This document shows, piece after piece, positions 35,000 through 42,455 of a stretch of DNA of 64,000 nt. The number at the start of each line of letters is the position of its first letter. Within the stretch, counting starts at the first letter, position 1. The notes below the pieces were generated by a model that saw only the letters and a program-made list of their open reading frames with translations, had not been told where the DNA came from and did no database searches. The stretch covers positions 868,001 through 932,000 of the forward strand of contig OZ244883.1 in NCBI GenBank assembly GCA_965221375.1. Direction: 5' to 3'. This stretch comes from Poriferisulfidus sp965221375 (GTDB lineage: Bacteria; Pseudomonadota; Gammaproteobacteria; Poriferisulfidales; Poriferisulfidaceae). Both the position numbers and the translations under genes were made by a program.

Positions 35000-35460
35000 G
35001 TTTGCTGGGCAAGCTCAAGGGCTTGGTTTCTTCCAAATCGAAGCCGGAAGAGAAAAAGCCTGAGGCTCCCAAACCGGCGGCCAAACAGGCGGAACAACCA
35101 ACCCCTGCCGCTCCTAAAGCTGCGGAGAAGCCGGTTGCGGCGAAGCCTCCGAAAGCGGCAGTCAAAGAGGTCACGTATTCCGAAGAACGTTTAGCGCAAA
35201 TTGTGCAGATGCCGCATGTGTCGGAGAAATCTGTGCAGCAGGCGCAGAATCAGCAGCACACATTTGTCGTATTGAGAGATGCGACCCGCGGGGAAGTCAA
35301 AGCGGCGGTGGAGCTGATGTTCGAAGTTGAGGTCGAAGAGGTGCGCATGGCCAATGTGCGCGGCAAGCAGGTACGCAACGGCACGCGCTCCAATTGGCGC
35401 AAGGCGATGGTGCGTCTCGCTCCGGGACAGAACCTTGACACAGGCGAGGTGGGCGCATGA
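34996..35460 (+). CDS. rplW: 50S ribosomal protein L23 with long N-terminal extension
   Basis: 154 residues against 100 in E. coli. The L23 core starts near residue 61 (EERLAQIVQMPHVSEKS) and continues normally to GQNLDTG. It is preceded by about 58 residues: a short hydrophobic and basic helix (MSLLGKLKGLVSSK) and a Lys/Pro/Ala-rich stretch with repeated KP and PKP elements. There is no in-frame ATG, GTG or TTG near the core, so the extension is real. L23 sits at the tunnel exit and docks SRP and trigger factor. Overlaps rplD and rplB by four bases each. Confidence 0.95.
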   Translation: MSLLGKLKGLVSSKSKPEEKKPEAPKPAAKQAEQPTPAAPKAAEKPVAAKPPKAAVKEVTYSEERLAQIVQMPHVSEKSVQQAQNQQHTFVVLRDATRGEVKAAVELMFEVEVEEVRMANVRGKQVRNGTRSNWRKAMVRLAPGQNLDTGEVGA

Positions 35461-36287
35461 CGATTGTCAAGGCACGGCCGACTTCTCCGGGACGCCGCTT
35501 TCGCGCCAGCGTCCGTACGGAAGGATTGCATCGCGGGCAGCCCTATCGGCCCCTTGTGTGCGGCAAATCGAAAACAGGCGGGCGCAACAACCAGGGCCGC
35601 ATTACGACGCGCCACATTGGGGGCGGTCACAAGCAGCGTTATCGCATCATTGATTTTCGTCGCAACAAGGACGGCATTACCGCCAAAGTTGAGCGTCTGG
35701 AATATGATCCCAATCGCAGCGCTCACATTGCGCTGTTGCTGTATGCCGATGGTGAGCGGCGCTACATCATCGCGCCTGAAGGATTGAAAGTGGGCATGGA
35801 GGTGCTGTCGGGGGACAAAGCGCCCATTGGACCGGGCAATTGCCTGCCGTTACGGAATATGCCCGTCGGTATTGTGGTGCACTGTGTGGAATTGCGACCG
35901 GGGGGTGGCGCAAAACTGGCTCGCAGCGCGGGCGCCCAAGTGCAGTTGCTGGCCCGCGAGGGAGCCTATGCGACGTTGCGGTTGCGTTCGGGAGAAGTGC
36001 GCAAGGTGCTGGCGGAATGCCGAGCAACGGTCGGCGAGGTCGGTAATGCCGAACATTCGTTGATCAAGCTGGGCAAGGCCGGTGCGAAACGTTGGCGAGG
36101 CGTACGCCCGACAGTTCGAGGCGTGGCCATGAATCCGGTGGACCATCCGCATGGAGGGGGTGAGGGAAAAACCTCTGGTGGGCGTCATCCGGTGACGCCG
36201 TGGGGAGTGCCGACCAAAGGTCACAAGACCCGGCACAACAAACGAACCAGTCATTTAATTATCCGCCGTCGGCGCAAGAAACGGTGA
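35457..36287 (+). CDS. rplB: 50S ribosomal protein L2
   Basis: 276 residues. The conserved C-terminal MNPVDHPHGGGEGKTSGGRHPVTPWG contains the histidine near the peptidyl transferase centre. The N-terminal half (KSKTGGRNNQGRITTRHIGGGHKQRYR) is standard. Essential for 50S assembly and subunit joining. Overlaps rplW by four bases; four bases before rpsS. Confidence 0.98.
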   Translation: MTIVKARPTSPGRRFRASVRTEGLHRGQPYRPLVCGKSKTGGRNNQGRITTRHIGGGHKQRYRIIDFRRNKDGITAKVERLEYDPNRSAHIALLLYADGERRYIIAPEGLKVGMEVLSGDKAPIGPGNCLPLRNMPVGIVVHCVELRPGGGAKLARSAGAQVQLLAREGAYATLRLRSGEVRKVLAECRATVGEVGNAEHSLIKLGKAGAKRWRGVRPTVRGVAMNPVDHPHGGGEGKTSGGRHPVTPWGVPTKGHKTRHNKRTSHLIIRRRRKKR

Positions 36288-36291
36288 TGCA

Positions 36292-36567
36292 ATGCCACGT
36301 TCATTAAAGAAAGGTCCATTCGTCGACCACCACCTGATGGCCAAAGTGCTGGCGGCCGTGGAAAACAACGATCGTCGTCAGATCAAGACCTGGTCGCGCC
36401 GTTCCATGATCATCCCCGAGATGGTCGGCTTGACCTTGGCCGTTCATGACGGACGCCGGCATGTCCCGGTGTTGATCAATGAAAACATGGTGGGACACAA
36501 ACTGGGCGAGTTCGCGCTGACGCGAACTTTTCGACAACACTCCGGAGACCGCAAGGCGAAAGTCTGA
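36292..36567 (+). CDS. rpsS: 30S ribosomal protein S19
   Basis: 91 residues, family length. MPRSLKKGPFVDHHLM, then KTWSRRSMIIPEMVGLTLAVHDGRRHVPV and EFALTRTFRQHSGD are all typical. S19 forms the A-site finger bridge with S13. The stop overlaps the rplV start by one base. Confidence 0.98.
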   Translation: MPRSLKKGPFVDHHLMAKVLAAVENNDRRQIKTWSRRSMIIPEMVGLTLAVHDGRRHVPVLINENMVGHKLGEFALTRTFRQHSGDRKAKV

Positions 36568-36905
36568 TGGAAACTCGTGCCGTTGCCCGCAATCTTCGGA
36601 TCAGTCCGCGAAAATGCCGGCTGACTGCGGATCAAGTACGCAATCTGCCTGTCGGCGAAGCGCTGGAGATTTTGCGCTTTTCGCCGCACAAGGCGGCGCA
36701 GCTGATGAGCAAGGCATTGGAATCGGCCTTGGCCAATGCGGAGCACAACCAGGGCGCGGATATCGATTTGCTGCGGGTGCACCGAGTTACCGTTGATGAA
36801 GGCAAGGTCTTCAAGCGGTTTCGTCCACGGGCGCGCGGTCGGATCGGCCGGATTATCAAACGTACAAGCCATATCACCATCGTGTTGAGCGACGGGCAGG
36901 AGTAA
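36567..36905 (+). CDS. rplV: 50S ribosomal protein L22
   Basis: 112 residues. ARNLRISPRKCRLTADQVRNLPVGEAL at the start and the tunnel-lining hairpin RFRPRARGRIGRIIKRTSHITIVL near the end. Start codon at 36567 overlapping rpsS by one base; rpsC follows after three bases. No unusual loop insertion. Confidence 0.98.
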   Translation: METRAVARNLRISPRKCRLTADQVRNLPVGEALEILRFSPHKAAQLMSKALESALANAEHNQGADIDLLRVHRVTVDEGKVFKRFRPRARGRIGRIIKRTSHITIVLSDGQE

Positions 36906-36908
36906 CGC

Positions 36909-37586
36909 ATGGGACAGAAAGTTAATCCAATCGGATTTCGACTCGGCGTGATGACCGACTGGAATTCGCACTGGTATGCGGAAGGTCAAGAGTATCGCGA
37001 CCAGCTCCGCAACGATCTGATGGTGCGCGAGTTTCTGCGCAACAAACTGTCGCAGGCGTCGGTCAGTCGCATTCAGATTGAGCGTCGCAACGATACGGCT
37101 GAGATCACCATTCACACGGCGCGTCCCGGTATTGTCATCGGCAAGAAAGGCAACGACATCGAAATTTTGCGCCGCGAAGTGGCGCAGATGATGAACCTTG
37201 GCCTAGGCATGGTCAAAGTCAACATTGAGGAGATTCACAATCCGGAAGTCGACGCCCACCTGGTGGCGGAGAGTGTGGCCCAACAGTTGGAAGGGCGCAT
37301 CATGCATCGTCGGGCGATGAAACGGGCGGTACAGAACGCCATGCGGTTGGGGGTGCAGGGCATCAAGTTGAATGTGGCCGGTCGCCTCAATGGGGCGGAC
37401 ATTGCGCGCAGCGAATGGTATCGGGAAGGTCGCGTGCCGCTGCATACCTTGCGGGCGGATATCGACTACGGTTTTGCCGAGGCTAATACCACTTACGGAA
37501 TTATCGGCGTCAAAGTCTGGATCTTCAATGGCGAAGTGGGGGGCTTGGAAGGAGCCTCCAACAAAACCAAGGGCAAGGGCAAATAA
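36909..37586 (+). CDS. rpsC: 30S ribosomal protein S3
   Basis: 225 residues, slightly shorter at the C-terminus than the 233 of E. coli. MGQKVNPIGFRLGVMTDWNSHWYA, the KH domain motif VIGKKGNDIEILRREV (GxxG), and the GRLNGADIARSEWYREGRVPLHTLRADIDYG segment are all present. S3 forms part of the mRNA entry channel helicase. Confidence 0.98.
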   Translation: MGQKVNPIGFRLGVMTDWNSHWYAEGQEYRDQLRNDLMVREFLRNKLSQASVSRIQIERRNDTAEITIHTARPGIVIGKKGNDIEILRREVAQMMNLGLGMVKVNIEEIHNPEVDAHLVAESVAQQLEGRIMHRRAMKRAVQNAMRLGVQGIKLNVAGRLNGADIARSEWYREGRVPLHTLRADIDYGFAEANTTYGIIGVKVWIFNGEVGGLEGASNKTKGKGK

Positions 37587-37601
37587 GGGAGCAAGACGAT
37601 C

Positions 37602-38015
37602 ATGATGCAGCCCAAGCGCACGCGCTATCGCAAACAGCAAAAAGGCCGTAATCGCGGCTTGTCCCTGCGTGCGAATAAAGTCAGCTTCGGGGAATATGGT
37701 TTGAAAGCCACCACCAGCGGACGAATGACTTCTCGTCAGATTGAGGCTGGACGCCGGGCGTTGACCCGACACATCCGCCGCGGCGGAAAGATATGGATCC
37801 GCATTTTCCCGGATGTGCCGGTGACGAAAAAGCCTTTGGAGTCACGTCAGGGCAAAGGCAAGGGCAACGTGGAGTATTGGGTGGCCAAGATTCAGCCGGG
37901 CCGGATGCTGTATGAGATGGAAGGCGTGAATGAAGATTTGGCGCGTGAGGCGTTTCGCCGCGCCGCGTCCAAATTGCCGGTCCAAACTGTTTTCACTCGT
38001 CGGACTTTAGCCTAA
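37602..38015 (+). CDS. rplP: 50S ribosomal protein L16
   Basis: 137 residues. Two consecutive ATG codons; the first (37602) gives MMQPKRTRYRKQQKGRNRG, aligning with MLQPKRT of E. coli. The RQIEAGRRALTRHIRRGGKIWIRIFPD segment and GKGKGNVEYWVAKIQPG are typical. L16 organises the A-site tRNA elbow region. The stop overlaps rpmC by one base. Confidence 0.98.
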   Translation: MMQPKRTRYRKQQKGRNRGLSLRANKVSFGEYGLKATTSGRMTSRQIEAGRRALTRHIRRGGKIWIRIFPDVPVTKKPLESRQGKGKGNVEYWVAKIQPGRMLYEMEGVNEDLAREAFRRAASKLPVQTVFTRRTLA

Positions 38016-38215
38016 TGGATATTCAAGCGATGCGCGGCAAGGATGAAGCGGAACTGCAAGCCGAGTTGGTGCGGTTGCGCCGGAGTCAGTTTGAACTGCG
38101 CATGCAGTGGCGTGCCGGACAATTGGCGCGCAACCACCAGTTGAAAGAAACGCGGCGCGATATCGCCCGGATTAAAACATTGCTGACCGAACGGCAGGCA
38201 GGAGCAAAATCATGA
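38015..38215 (+). CDS. rpmC: 50S ribosomal protein L29
   Basis: 66 residues, all helical: MRGKDEAELQAELVRLRRSQFELRMQ and ARNHQLKETRRDIARIKTLL. L29 is next to L23 at the tunnel exit. The start overlaps the rplP stop by one base and the stop overlaps rpsQ by four bases. Confidence 0.97.
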   Translation: MDIQAMRGKDEAELQAELVRLRRSQFELRMQWRAGQLARNHQLKETRRDIARIKTLLTERQAGAKS

Positions 38216-38472
38216 GCGACAAAATCCGTTCCGTAATCGGCAAGGTGGTCAGTGACCGTATGGACAAGACGGTCGCGGTGCTGGTCGAGCGTCAGTTGCG
38301 TCACCCGCTGTATGGCAAGTACGTGCGTCGTTCGAGCAAGATATTGGCGCATGACGAAGGCAACCAGGCACAGATAGGCGACCGGGTTCGGATTCGCGAA
38401 TGCCGTCCGCATTCCAAGCGTAAGGCTTGGGAGGTTTTGGAAGTCCTGGGTTCAGAGGGAGCGGGGTCATGA
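38212..38472 (+). CDS. rpsQ: 30S ribosomal protein S17
   Basis: 86 residues. GKVVSDRMDKTVAVLVERQLRHPLYGKYVRRSSKILAHDE is the S17 OB-fold core; the GDRVRIRECRPHSKRKAWEV motif follows. A primary 16S-binding protein of the 30S body. Overlaps rpmC and rplN by four bases each. Confidence 0.98.
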   Translation: MSDKIRSVIGKVVSDRMDKTVAVLVERQLRHPLYGKYVRRSSKILAHDEGNQAQIGDRVRIRECRPHSKRKAWEVLEVLGSEGAGS

Positions 38473-38837
38473 TTCAGGTCGAATCGATGCTCGATGCGGC
38501 CGACAACAGCGGGGCTCGCAAGGTGCAGTGCATCAAAGTACTGGGCGGTTCGCGGCGGCGCTATGCCCGTATCGGCGACATCATCAAGATCAGCGTCAAG
38601 GATGCAATTCCGCGCGGCAAGGTGCGCAAGGGGGAAGTGCTCAATGCCGTAGTCGTGCGCACAGCCTATGGCGTGCGGCGGCGCGACGGTTCCTTGATTC
38701 GCTTTGATCGCAATGCGGCGGTGTTGCTGAATAACCAGCTGCAGCCGATTGGCACACGCATTTTCGGGCCGGTGACGCGCGAACTGCGGACCAGTAAATT
38801 CATGAAAATTATTTCACTGGCGCCCGAGGTGCTGTGA
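38469..38837 (+). CDS. rplN: 50S ribosomal protein L14
   Basis: 122 residues from the ATG at 38469; the upstream extension lies in rpsQ. MIQVESMLDAADNSGARKVQCIKVLGG opens the protein; FDRNAAVLLNNQLQPIGTRIFGPVTRELR closes the beta barrel. It is the docking site of the silencing factor RsfS in other bacteria. Confidence 0.98.
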   Translation: MIQVESMLDAADNSGARKVQCIKVLGGSRRRYARIGDIIKISVKDAIPRGKVRKGEVLNAVVVRTAYGVRRRDGSLIRFDRNAAVLLNNQLQPIGTRIFGPVTRELRTSKFMKIISLAPEVL

Positions 38838-38844
38838 GGTCGTT

Positions 38845-39162
38845 ATGAATCGGCTGCGCAAAGGTGACACCGTCATTATCACTTCCGGCAAAGAGCGGGG
38901 CCGGCAGGGCACGGTCCTGCGCATATTGACGGACGGGCGCGTGCTGGTGGAAGGTTTGAACTTGGTCAAGCGCCACACCAAAGCTCAGCCGCAGTTGGGT
39001 CAGCCAGGGGGCATCATTGAAAAAGAAGCACCGTTGGACGCTTCCAATGTGCAGTTGTACAACCCGATCACCAAGCGTGCGGACCGGATTGGTTATCGCA
39101 TGTTGGAAGACGGTCGCAAAGTGCGCTATTTCAAATCCAACAACGAAGTGGTGGACGTGTAG
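38845..39162 (+). CDS. rplX: 50S ribosomal protein L24
   Basis: 105 residues. The KOW motif GDTVIITSGKERGRQGTVLRI is at the start, and VEGLNLVKRHTKAQPQLGQPGGIIEKEAPLD is standard. An early-assembly initiator of the 50S subunit. Seven bases after rplN, eight before rplE. Confidence 0.98.
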   Translation: MNRLRKGDTVIITSGKERGRQGTVLRILTDGRVLVEGLNLVKRHTKAQPQLGQPGGIIEKEAPLDASNVQLYNPITKRADRIGYRMLEDGRKVRYFKSNNEVVDV

Positions 39163-39170
39163 GGGTGCTC

Positions 39171-39710
39171 ATGGCTCGTTTAAAAACCTTGTACGAACAG
39201 GAGCTGCGCCCGCGTTTGCAGAAGGAACTCGGGGCACAAAGCCCGATGGCTGTCCCGCGCCTGGAGAAAATCACGCTCAACATGGGGTTGGGAGCGTCGG
39301 CTCGCGACAAGAAGATTTTGGAGGCGGCTTTGGATGATTTGTACCGCATCACCAGTCAAAAGCCGGTCATTACCCGGGCGCGCAAGTCCGTGGCAGGCTT
39401 CGCCATTCGTGAAGGCTGGCCGGTCGGCTGTCGCGTTACTCTGCGGCGCACGGTCATGTATGAATTTTTGGACCGACTGATCAACATTGCCATTCCGCGA
39501 ATGCGTGATTTTCGAGGCCTTCCCAAGCGCGCCTTTGATGGCCGTGGCAATTACAGTCTGGGAATTCCGGAGCAGATGGTGTTTCCGGAAATTGAATACG
39601 ACACGATTGAACAAATGCGAGGTTTGAATGTGACGATCACAACGAATGCCCGCGATGATGAGCAGGCACAAGTGCTGCTGAGTGCTTTTAACTTCCCACT
39701 GCGAGGTTGA
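39171..39710 (+). CDS. rplE: 50S ribosomal protein L5
   Basis: 179 residues, identical in length to E. coli L5. Start ATG at 39171; a GTG two codons upstream is not needed. LEKITLNMGLGASARDKKILEAALDDL and KRAFDGRGNYSLGIPEQMVFPEI are typical. It binds 5S rRNA with L18 and contacts the P-site tRNA. Confidence 0.98.
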   Translation: MARLKTLYEQELRPRLQKELGAQSPMAVPRLEKITLNMGLGASARDKKILEAALDDLYRITSQKPVITRARKSVAGFAIREGWPVGCRVTLRRTVMYEFLDRLINIAIPRMRDFRGLPKRAFDGRGNYSLGIPEQMVFPEIEYDTIEQMRGLNVTITTNARDDEQAQVLLSAFNFPLRG

Positions 39711-39711
39711 G

Positions 39712-40017
39712 ATGGCAAAAGTCAGCATGGTTCAACGCGATCTGAAGCGGGCACGCATCGCCCGGCGTTATGCCCGACGCCGTGCCGCGGTACTGGCCGT
39801 CATCAAGGATCCCAACAGCACGCTGGAGCAGCGCATGGCTGCGCAGACGGCGCTGCAGAAAATGCCTCGGGATGCATCCCCGGTGCGTCAGCGCAATCGC
39901 TGCGCGATTACCGGACGTCCCCGCGGCTATTACCGACGCTTTGGCCTGGGGCGCAACAAACTGCGCGAGGCCGCCATGCGCGGTGATGTGCCGGGCCTGA
40001 CCAAGGCCAGTTGGTAG
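39712..40017 (+). CDS. rpsN: 30S ribosomal protein S14
   Basis: 101 residues from the ATG at 39712. This is the long, zinc-free type: no paired CxxC motifs, one cysteine in RNRCAITGRPRGYYRRFGLGRNKLREAA. S14 sits in the 30S head near S10 and S19. One base after rplE; no zinc-responsive duplicate is seen in the window. Confidence 0.97.
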   Translation: MAKVSMVQRDLKRARIARRYARRRAAVLAVIKDPNSTLEQRMAAQTALQKMPRDASPVRQRNRCAITGRPRGYYRRFGLGRNKLREAAMRGDVPGLTKASW

Positions 40018-40026
40018 GAGAAACTC

Positions 40027-40422
40027 ATGAGCATGCAGGATCCGATTGCAGACATGCTGACACGCATTCGTAATGCCCAGCAGGCGCGGCACGAAACGGT
40101 GGAGATGAGCCACTCCAAGCAGCGCGAAGCCCTGGCCCGCGTGTTGCGTGAGGAAGGCTATATCGCGGCTGTCGAAATAGTCGAAGAAAAGCCACGCAAC
40201 TCTTTGAAAATAAGCCTTAAATATGACAATGGCCAACCCGTCATTCAGCGCTTGAAGCGTGTGAGTCGCCCCGGGTTACGCATTTATCGCAGCGCCCGAG
40301 ATCTTCCTTGGGTGCGCGGCGGATTGGGGTGTGCCATTATCTCGACTTCGCATGGGGTCATGGGCGACCATGAGGCACGAAAAAGCGGCTACGGCGGCGA
40401 AGTCCTGTGCACGGTTGAATAG
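40027..40422 (+). CDS. rpsH: 30S ribosomal protein S8
   Basis: 131 residues. DPIADMLTRIRNAQQARHETVEM at the start; the C-terminal GLGCAIISTSHGVMGDHEARKSGYGGEVLC is the RNA-binding end. S8 is a primary 16S binder and in E. coli represses the spc operon. Nine bases after rpsN. Confidence 0.98.
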   Translation: MSMQDPIADMLTRIRNAQQARHETVEMSHSKQREALARVLREEGYIAAVEIVEEKPRNSLKISLKYDNGQPVIQRLKRVSRPGLRIYRSARDLPWVRGGLGCAIISTSHGVMGDHEARKSGYGGEVLCTVE

Positions 40423-40430
40423 AGCGCGTC

Positions 40431-40955
40431 ATGTCCCGAATTGCCAAACGTCCCATTCCTCTGCCGGAGCAGGTTGAGGTGACCATTGCCGGCCAGACGT
40501 TGACCGTCAAAGGGCCGAAGGGGGAATTGTCTTTACAGGTGGTCGAGCCGGTGACGGTGCGCGAAGAGGACCGCACCGTGTATTTCGATGCGCCTTCCTC
40601 GGCCAATATGCTGGCCGGCACCATGAATGCATTGTTTGCATGCAACGTCAAGGGAGTCAAGGAAGGCTATACCAAAAAACTGGAGTTGATCGGGGTTGGT
40701 TATCGGGCGCAGATGAGAGGCACGGATTTGAACTTAAGCTTGGGCTTTTCGCATCCCGTGCTGTACAAAGCGCCGAAAGGCGTGACACTGGAGACGCCGA
40801 GTCAAACGGAAATCGTGGTTTCCGGGATCGACAAGCAAAAGGTCGGTCAGGCGGCGGCAGATATTCGTGCATATCGTCCGCCGGAACCGTACAAAGGCAA
40901 AGGAGTGCGCTATAGCGGCGAACAGGTCCTGCGCAAGGAGGCGAAGAAGAAATGA
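40431..40955 (+). CDS. rplF: 50S ribosomal protein L6
   Basis: 174 residues. MSRIAKRPIPLPEQVEVTIAGQTLTVKGPKGEL, then KLELIGVGYRAQMRG and the C-terminal YRPPEPYKGKGVRYSGEQVLRKEAKKK. It supports the factor-binding site near the sarcin-ricin loop. Overlaps rplR by four bases. Confidence 0.98.
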   Translation: MSRIAKRPIPLPEQVEVTIAGQTLTVKGPKGELSLQVVEPVTVREEDRTVYFDAPSSANMLAGTMNALFACNVKGVKEGYTKKLELIGVGYRAQMRGTDLNLSLGFSHPVLYKAPKGVTLETPSQTEIVVSGIDKQKVGQAAADIRAYRPPEPYKGKGVRYSGEQVLRKEAKKK

Positions 40956-41308
40956 GCGATGTGGCTCGCACTCGTCAGCAGCGTTCGCGTCGTGTGCGTA
41001 CGCGGCTGGTCGATACCGACCGTCATCGACTGACGGTGCATCGCACCTTGCAGCACATGTATGCGCAAGTGGTCAGCCCTGACGGCGGGACCGTCATTGC
41101 GCAGGCATCCACGCTGATGCCGGAGTTGCGCAAGAAGTTGAAAAAAACCGGTGACCGGCAAGCGGCCGAACAAGTTGGGCGCCTGATTGCGGAACGGGCG
41201 CAGGCAGCCAATGTCGAAACCGTATGGTTTGATCGGGGACGTTTCCGCTACCACGGGCGTGTCCGTGCTTTGGCTGACGCAGCCCGGGCTGCCGGATTGA
41301 AATTTTAA
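40952..41308 (+). CDS. rplR: 50S ribosomal protein L18
   Basis: 118 residues. A basic N-terminus (RQQRSRRVRTRLVDTDRHRLTVHRTLQHMYAQV) is followed by the C-terminal FDRGRFRYHGRVRALADAARAAGLKF signature. It mediates 5S rRNA attachment. Overlaps rplF by four bases. Confidence 0.98.
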   Translation: MSDVARTRQQRSRRVRTRLVDTDRHRLTVHRTLQHMYAQVVSPDGGTVIAQASTLMPELRKKLKKTGDRQAAEQVGRLIAERAQAANVETVWFDRGRFRYHGRVRALADAARAAGLKF

Positions 41309-41318
41309 GGAGCGTGTG

Positions 41319-41849
41319 ATGGCGACGAACTTGGAAGTGCTGCAAGGCAGCGAGGAACTGGTCGAGAAAATGGTCGCGGTCAACCGCGTGGCCAAAGTGG
41401 TCAAAGGCGGTCGGCAGTTCGGCTTCACGGCGCTTACCGTCGTAGGCGACCGAAATGGTCGCGTGGGCGTGGGCTACGGGAAGGCACGTGAGGTGCCTTT
41501 GGCCATTCAAAAGAGCTTGGAAAAAGCGCGGCGTGGCATGGTCTCCATACCTTTGCGAAACGGCACCTTGTACTATTCCGTGACCGGCACACATGGGGCG
41601 GCAAAGGTCTTTATGCAGCCGGCGGCCGAAGGTACTGGCATTATTGCCGGAGGCCCGATGCGCGCGGTTTTCGAAGTGCTTGGAGTGCACAACGTTCTGG
41701 CCAAATGCATCGGTTCGCGCAACCCCATCAATACCGTTTACGCGACTCTCCAGGGCTTGCAGTCGATCCAGTCGCCCAAAGAAGTGGCGCAGAAACTGGG
41801 GCGTCCGGTCCGTGAAATCAAGGAGCGCATGCAGTGGCAGGAAGACTGA
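41319..41849 (+). CDS. rpsE: 30S ribosomal protein S5
   Basis: 176 residues from the ATG at 41319 (a GTG at 41316 directly precedes it). VAVNRVAKVVKGGRQFGFTALTVVGDRNGRVGVGYGKAREV contains the loop where spectinomycin-resistance changes arise elsewhere; it looks standard. S5 helps decoding fidelity and mRNA unwinding. Preceded by AAGGAG. Its end overlaps rpmD by 16 bases. Confidence 0.98.
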   Translation: MATNLEVLQGSEELVEKMVAVNRVAKVVKGGRQFGFTALTVVGDRNGRVGVGYGKAREVPLAIQKSLEKARRGMVSIPLRNGTLYYSVTGTHGAAKVFMQPAAEGTGIIAGGPMRAVFEVLGVHNVLAKCIGSRNPINTVYATLQGLQSIQSPKEVAQKLGRPVREIKERMQWQED

Positions 41850-42016
41850 AAATCACCCTGGTCAAAAGCCTGATTGGGCGGTTGCCGAAGCACCGTGCCA
41901 GCGCTAGAGGTTTGGGTTTGCGCCGGCTGCAGCAGACGGTGGAAGTCGAGGACACGCCACAGAATCGCGGCATGGTTCGGCAAATTCAATATTTGCTCAA
42001 AGTGGAGGAAGGCTGA
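41834..42016 (+). CDS. rpmD: 50S ribosomal protein L30
   Basis: 60 residues with a GTG start at 41834 inside the last codons of rpsE (16-base overlap). KITLVKSLIGRLPKHRASARGLGLRRLQQTVEVEDTPQNRGMVRQI is the complete bacterial L30. The long overlap and GTG start suggest that translation depends on rpsE. The stop overlaps rplO by one base. Confidence 0.97.
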   Translation: MAGRLKITLVKSLIGRLPKHRASARGLGLRRLQQTVEVEDTPQNRGMVRQIQYLLKVEEG

Positions 42017-42447
42017 TGCGTCTCAATACGTTGACTCCGGCTCCGGGCAGCCGCCGGGCGCGCAAGCGCGTCGGGCGTGGGACTGGCAGCGGCATGGGAA
42101 AAACCGCAGGGCGGGGCCATAAAGGGCAAAAATCACGTTCGGGCGGGTATCACAAGGTCGGCTTTGAGGGCGGCCAGATGCCGCTGCAGCGCCGCCTGCC
42201 CAAGACAGGGTTTTCTTCGCGTCGGGAACCGGTCGCGGAGGTGGGAACCGCGCGTCTGGAGACCTTGCCGGATACCCACGTTACAGTGCAGGCACTGCAG
42301 ACGGCCCGGCTGGTGCCCAGTCGTGCCCAGCGCATCAAGATTATTTTGAAAGGCGAGTTGACTCGGGCGTACACAATCGAAGGAGTGGCAGTCTCCCGGG
42401 GCGCACGTGCGGCGATTGAAGCCGCGAAGGGCGAAATTCGCGAATAG
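42016..42447 (+). CDS. rplO: 50S ribosomal protein L15
   Basis: 143 residues. MRLNTLTPAPGSRRARKRVGRGTGSGMGKTAGRGHKGQKSRSG is the glycine- and arginine-rich N-terminus that threads into 23S rRNA; the C-terminal globular part is complete. The start overlaps the rpmD stop by one base; secY follows after eight bases. Confidence 0.98.
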   Translation: MRLNTLTPAPGSRRARKRVGRGTGSGMGKTAGRGHKGQKSRSGGYHKVGFEGGQMPLQRRLPKTGFSSRREPVAEVGTARLETLPDTHVTVQALQTARLVPSRAQRIKIILKGELTRAYTIEGVAVSRGARAAIEAAKGEIRE

Positions 42448-42455
42448 GCAATCCC

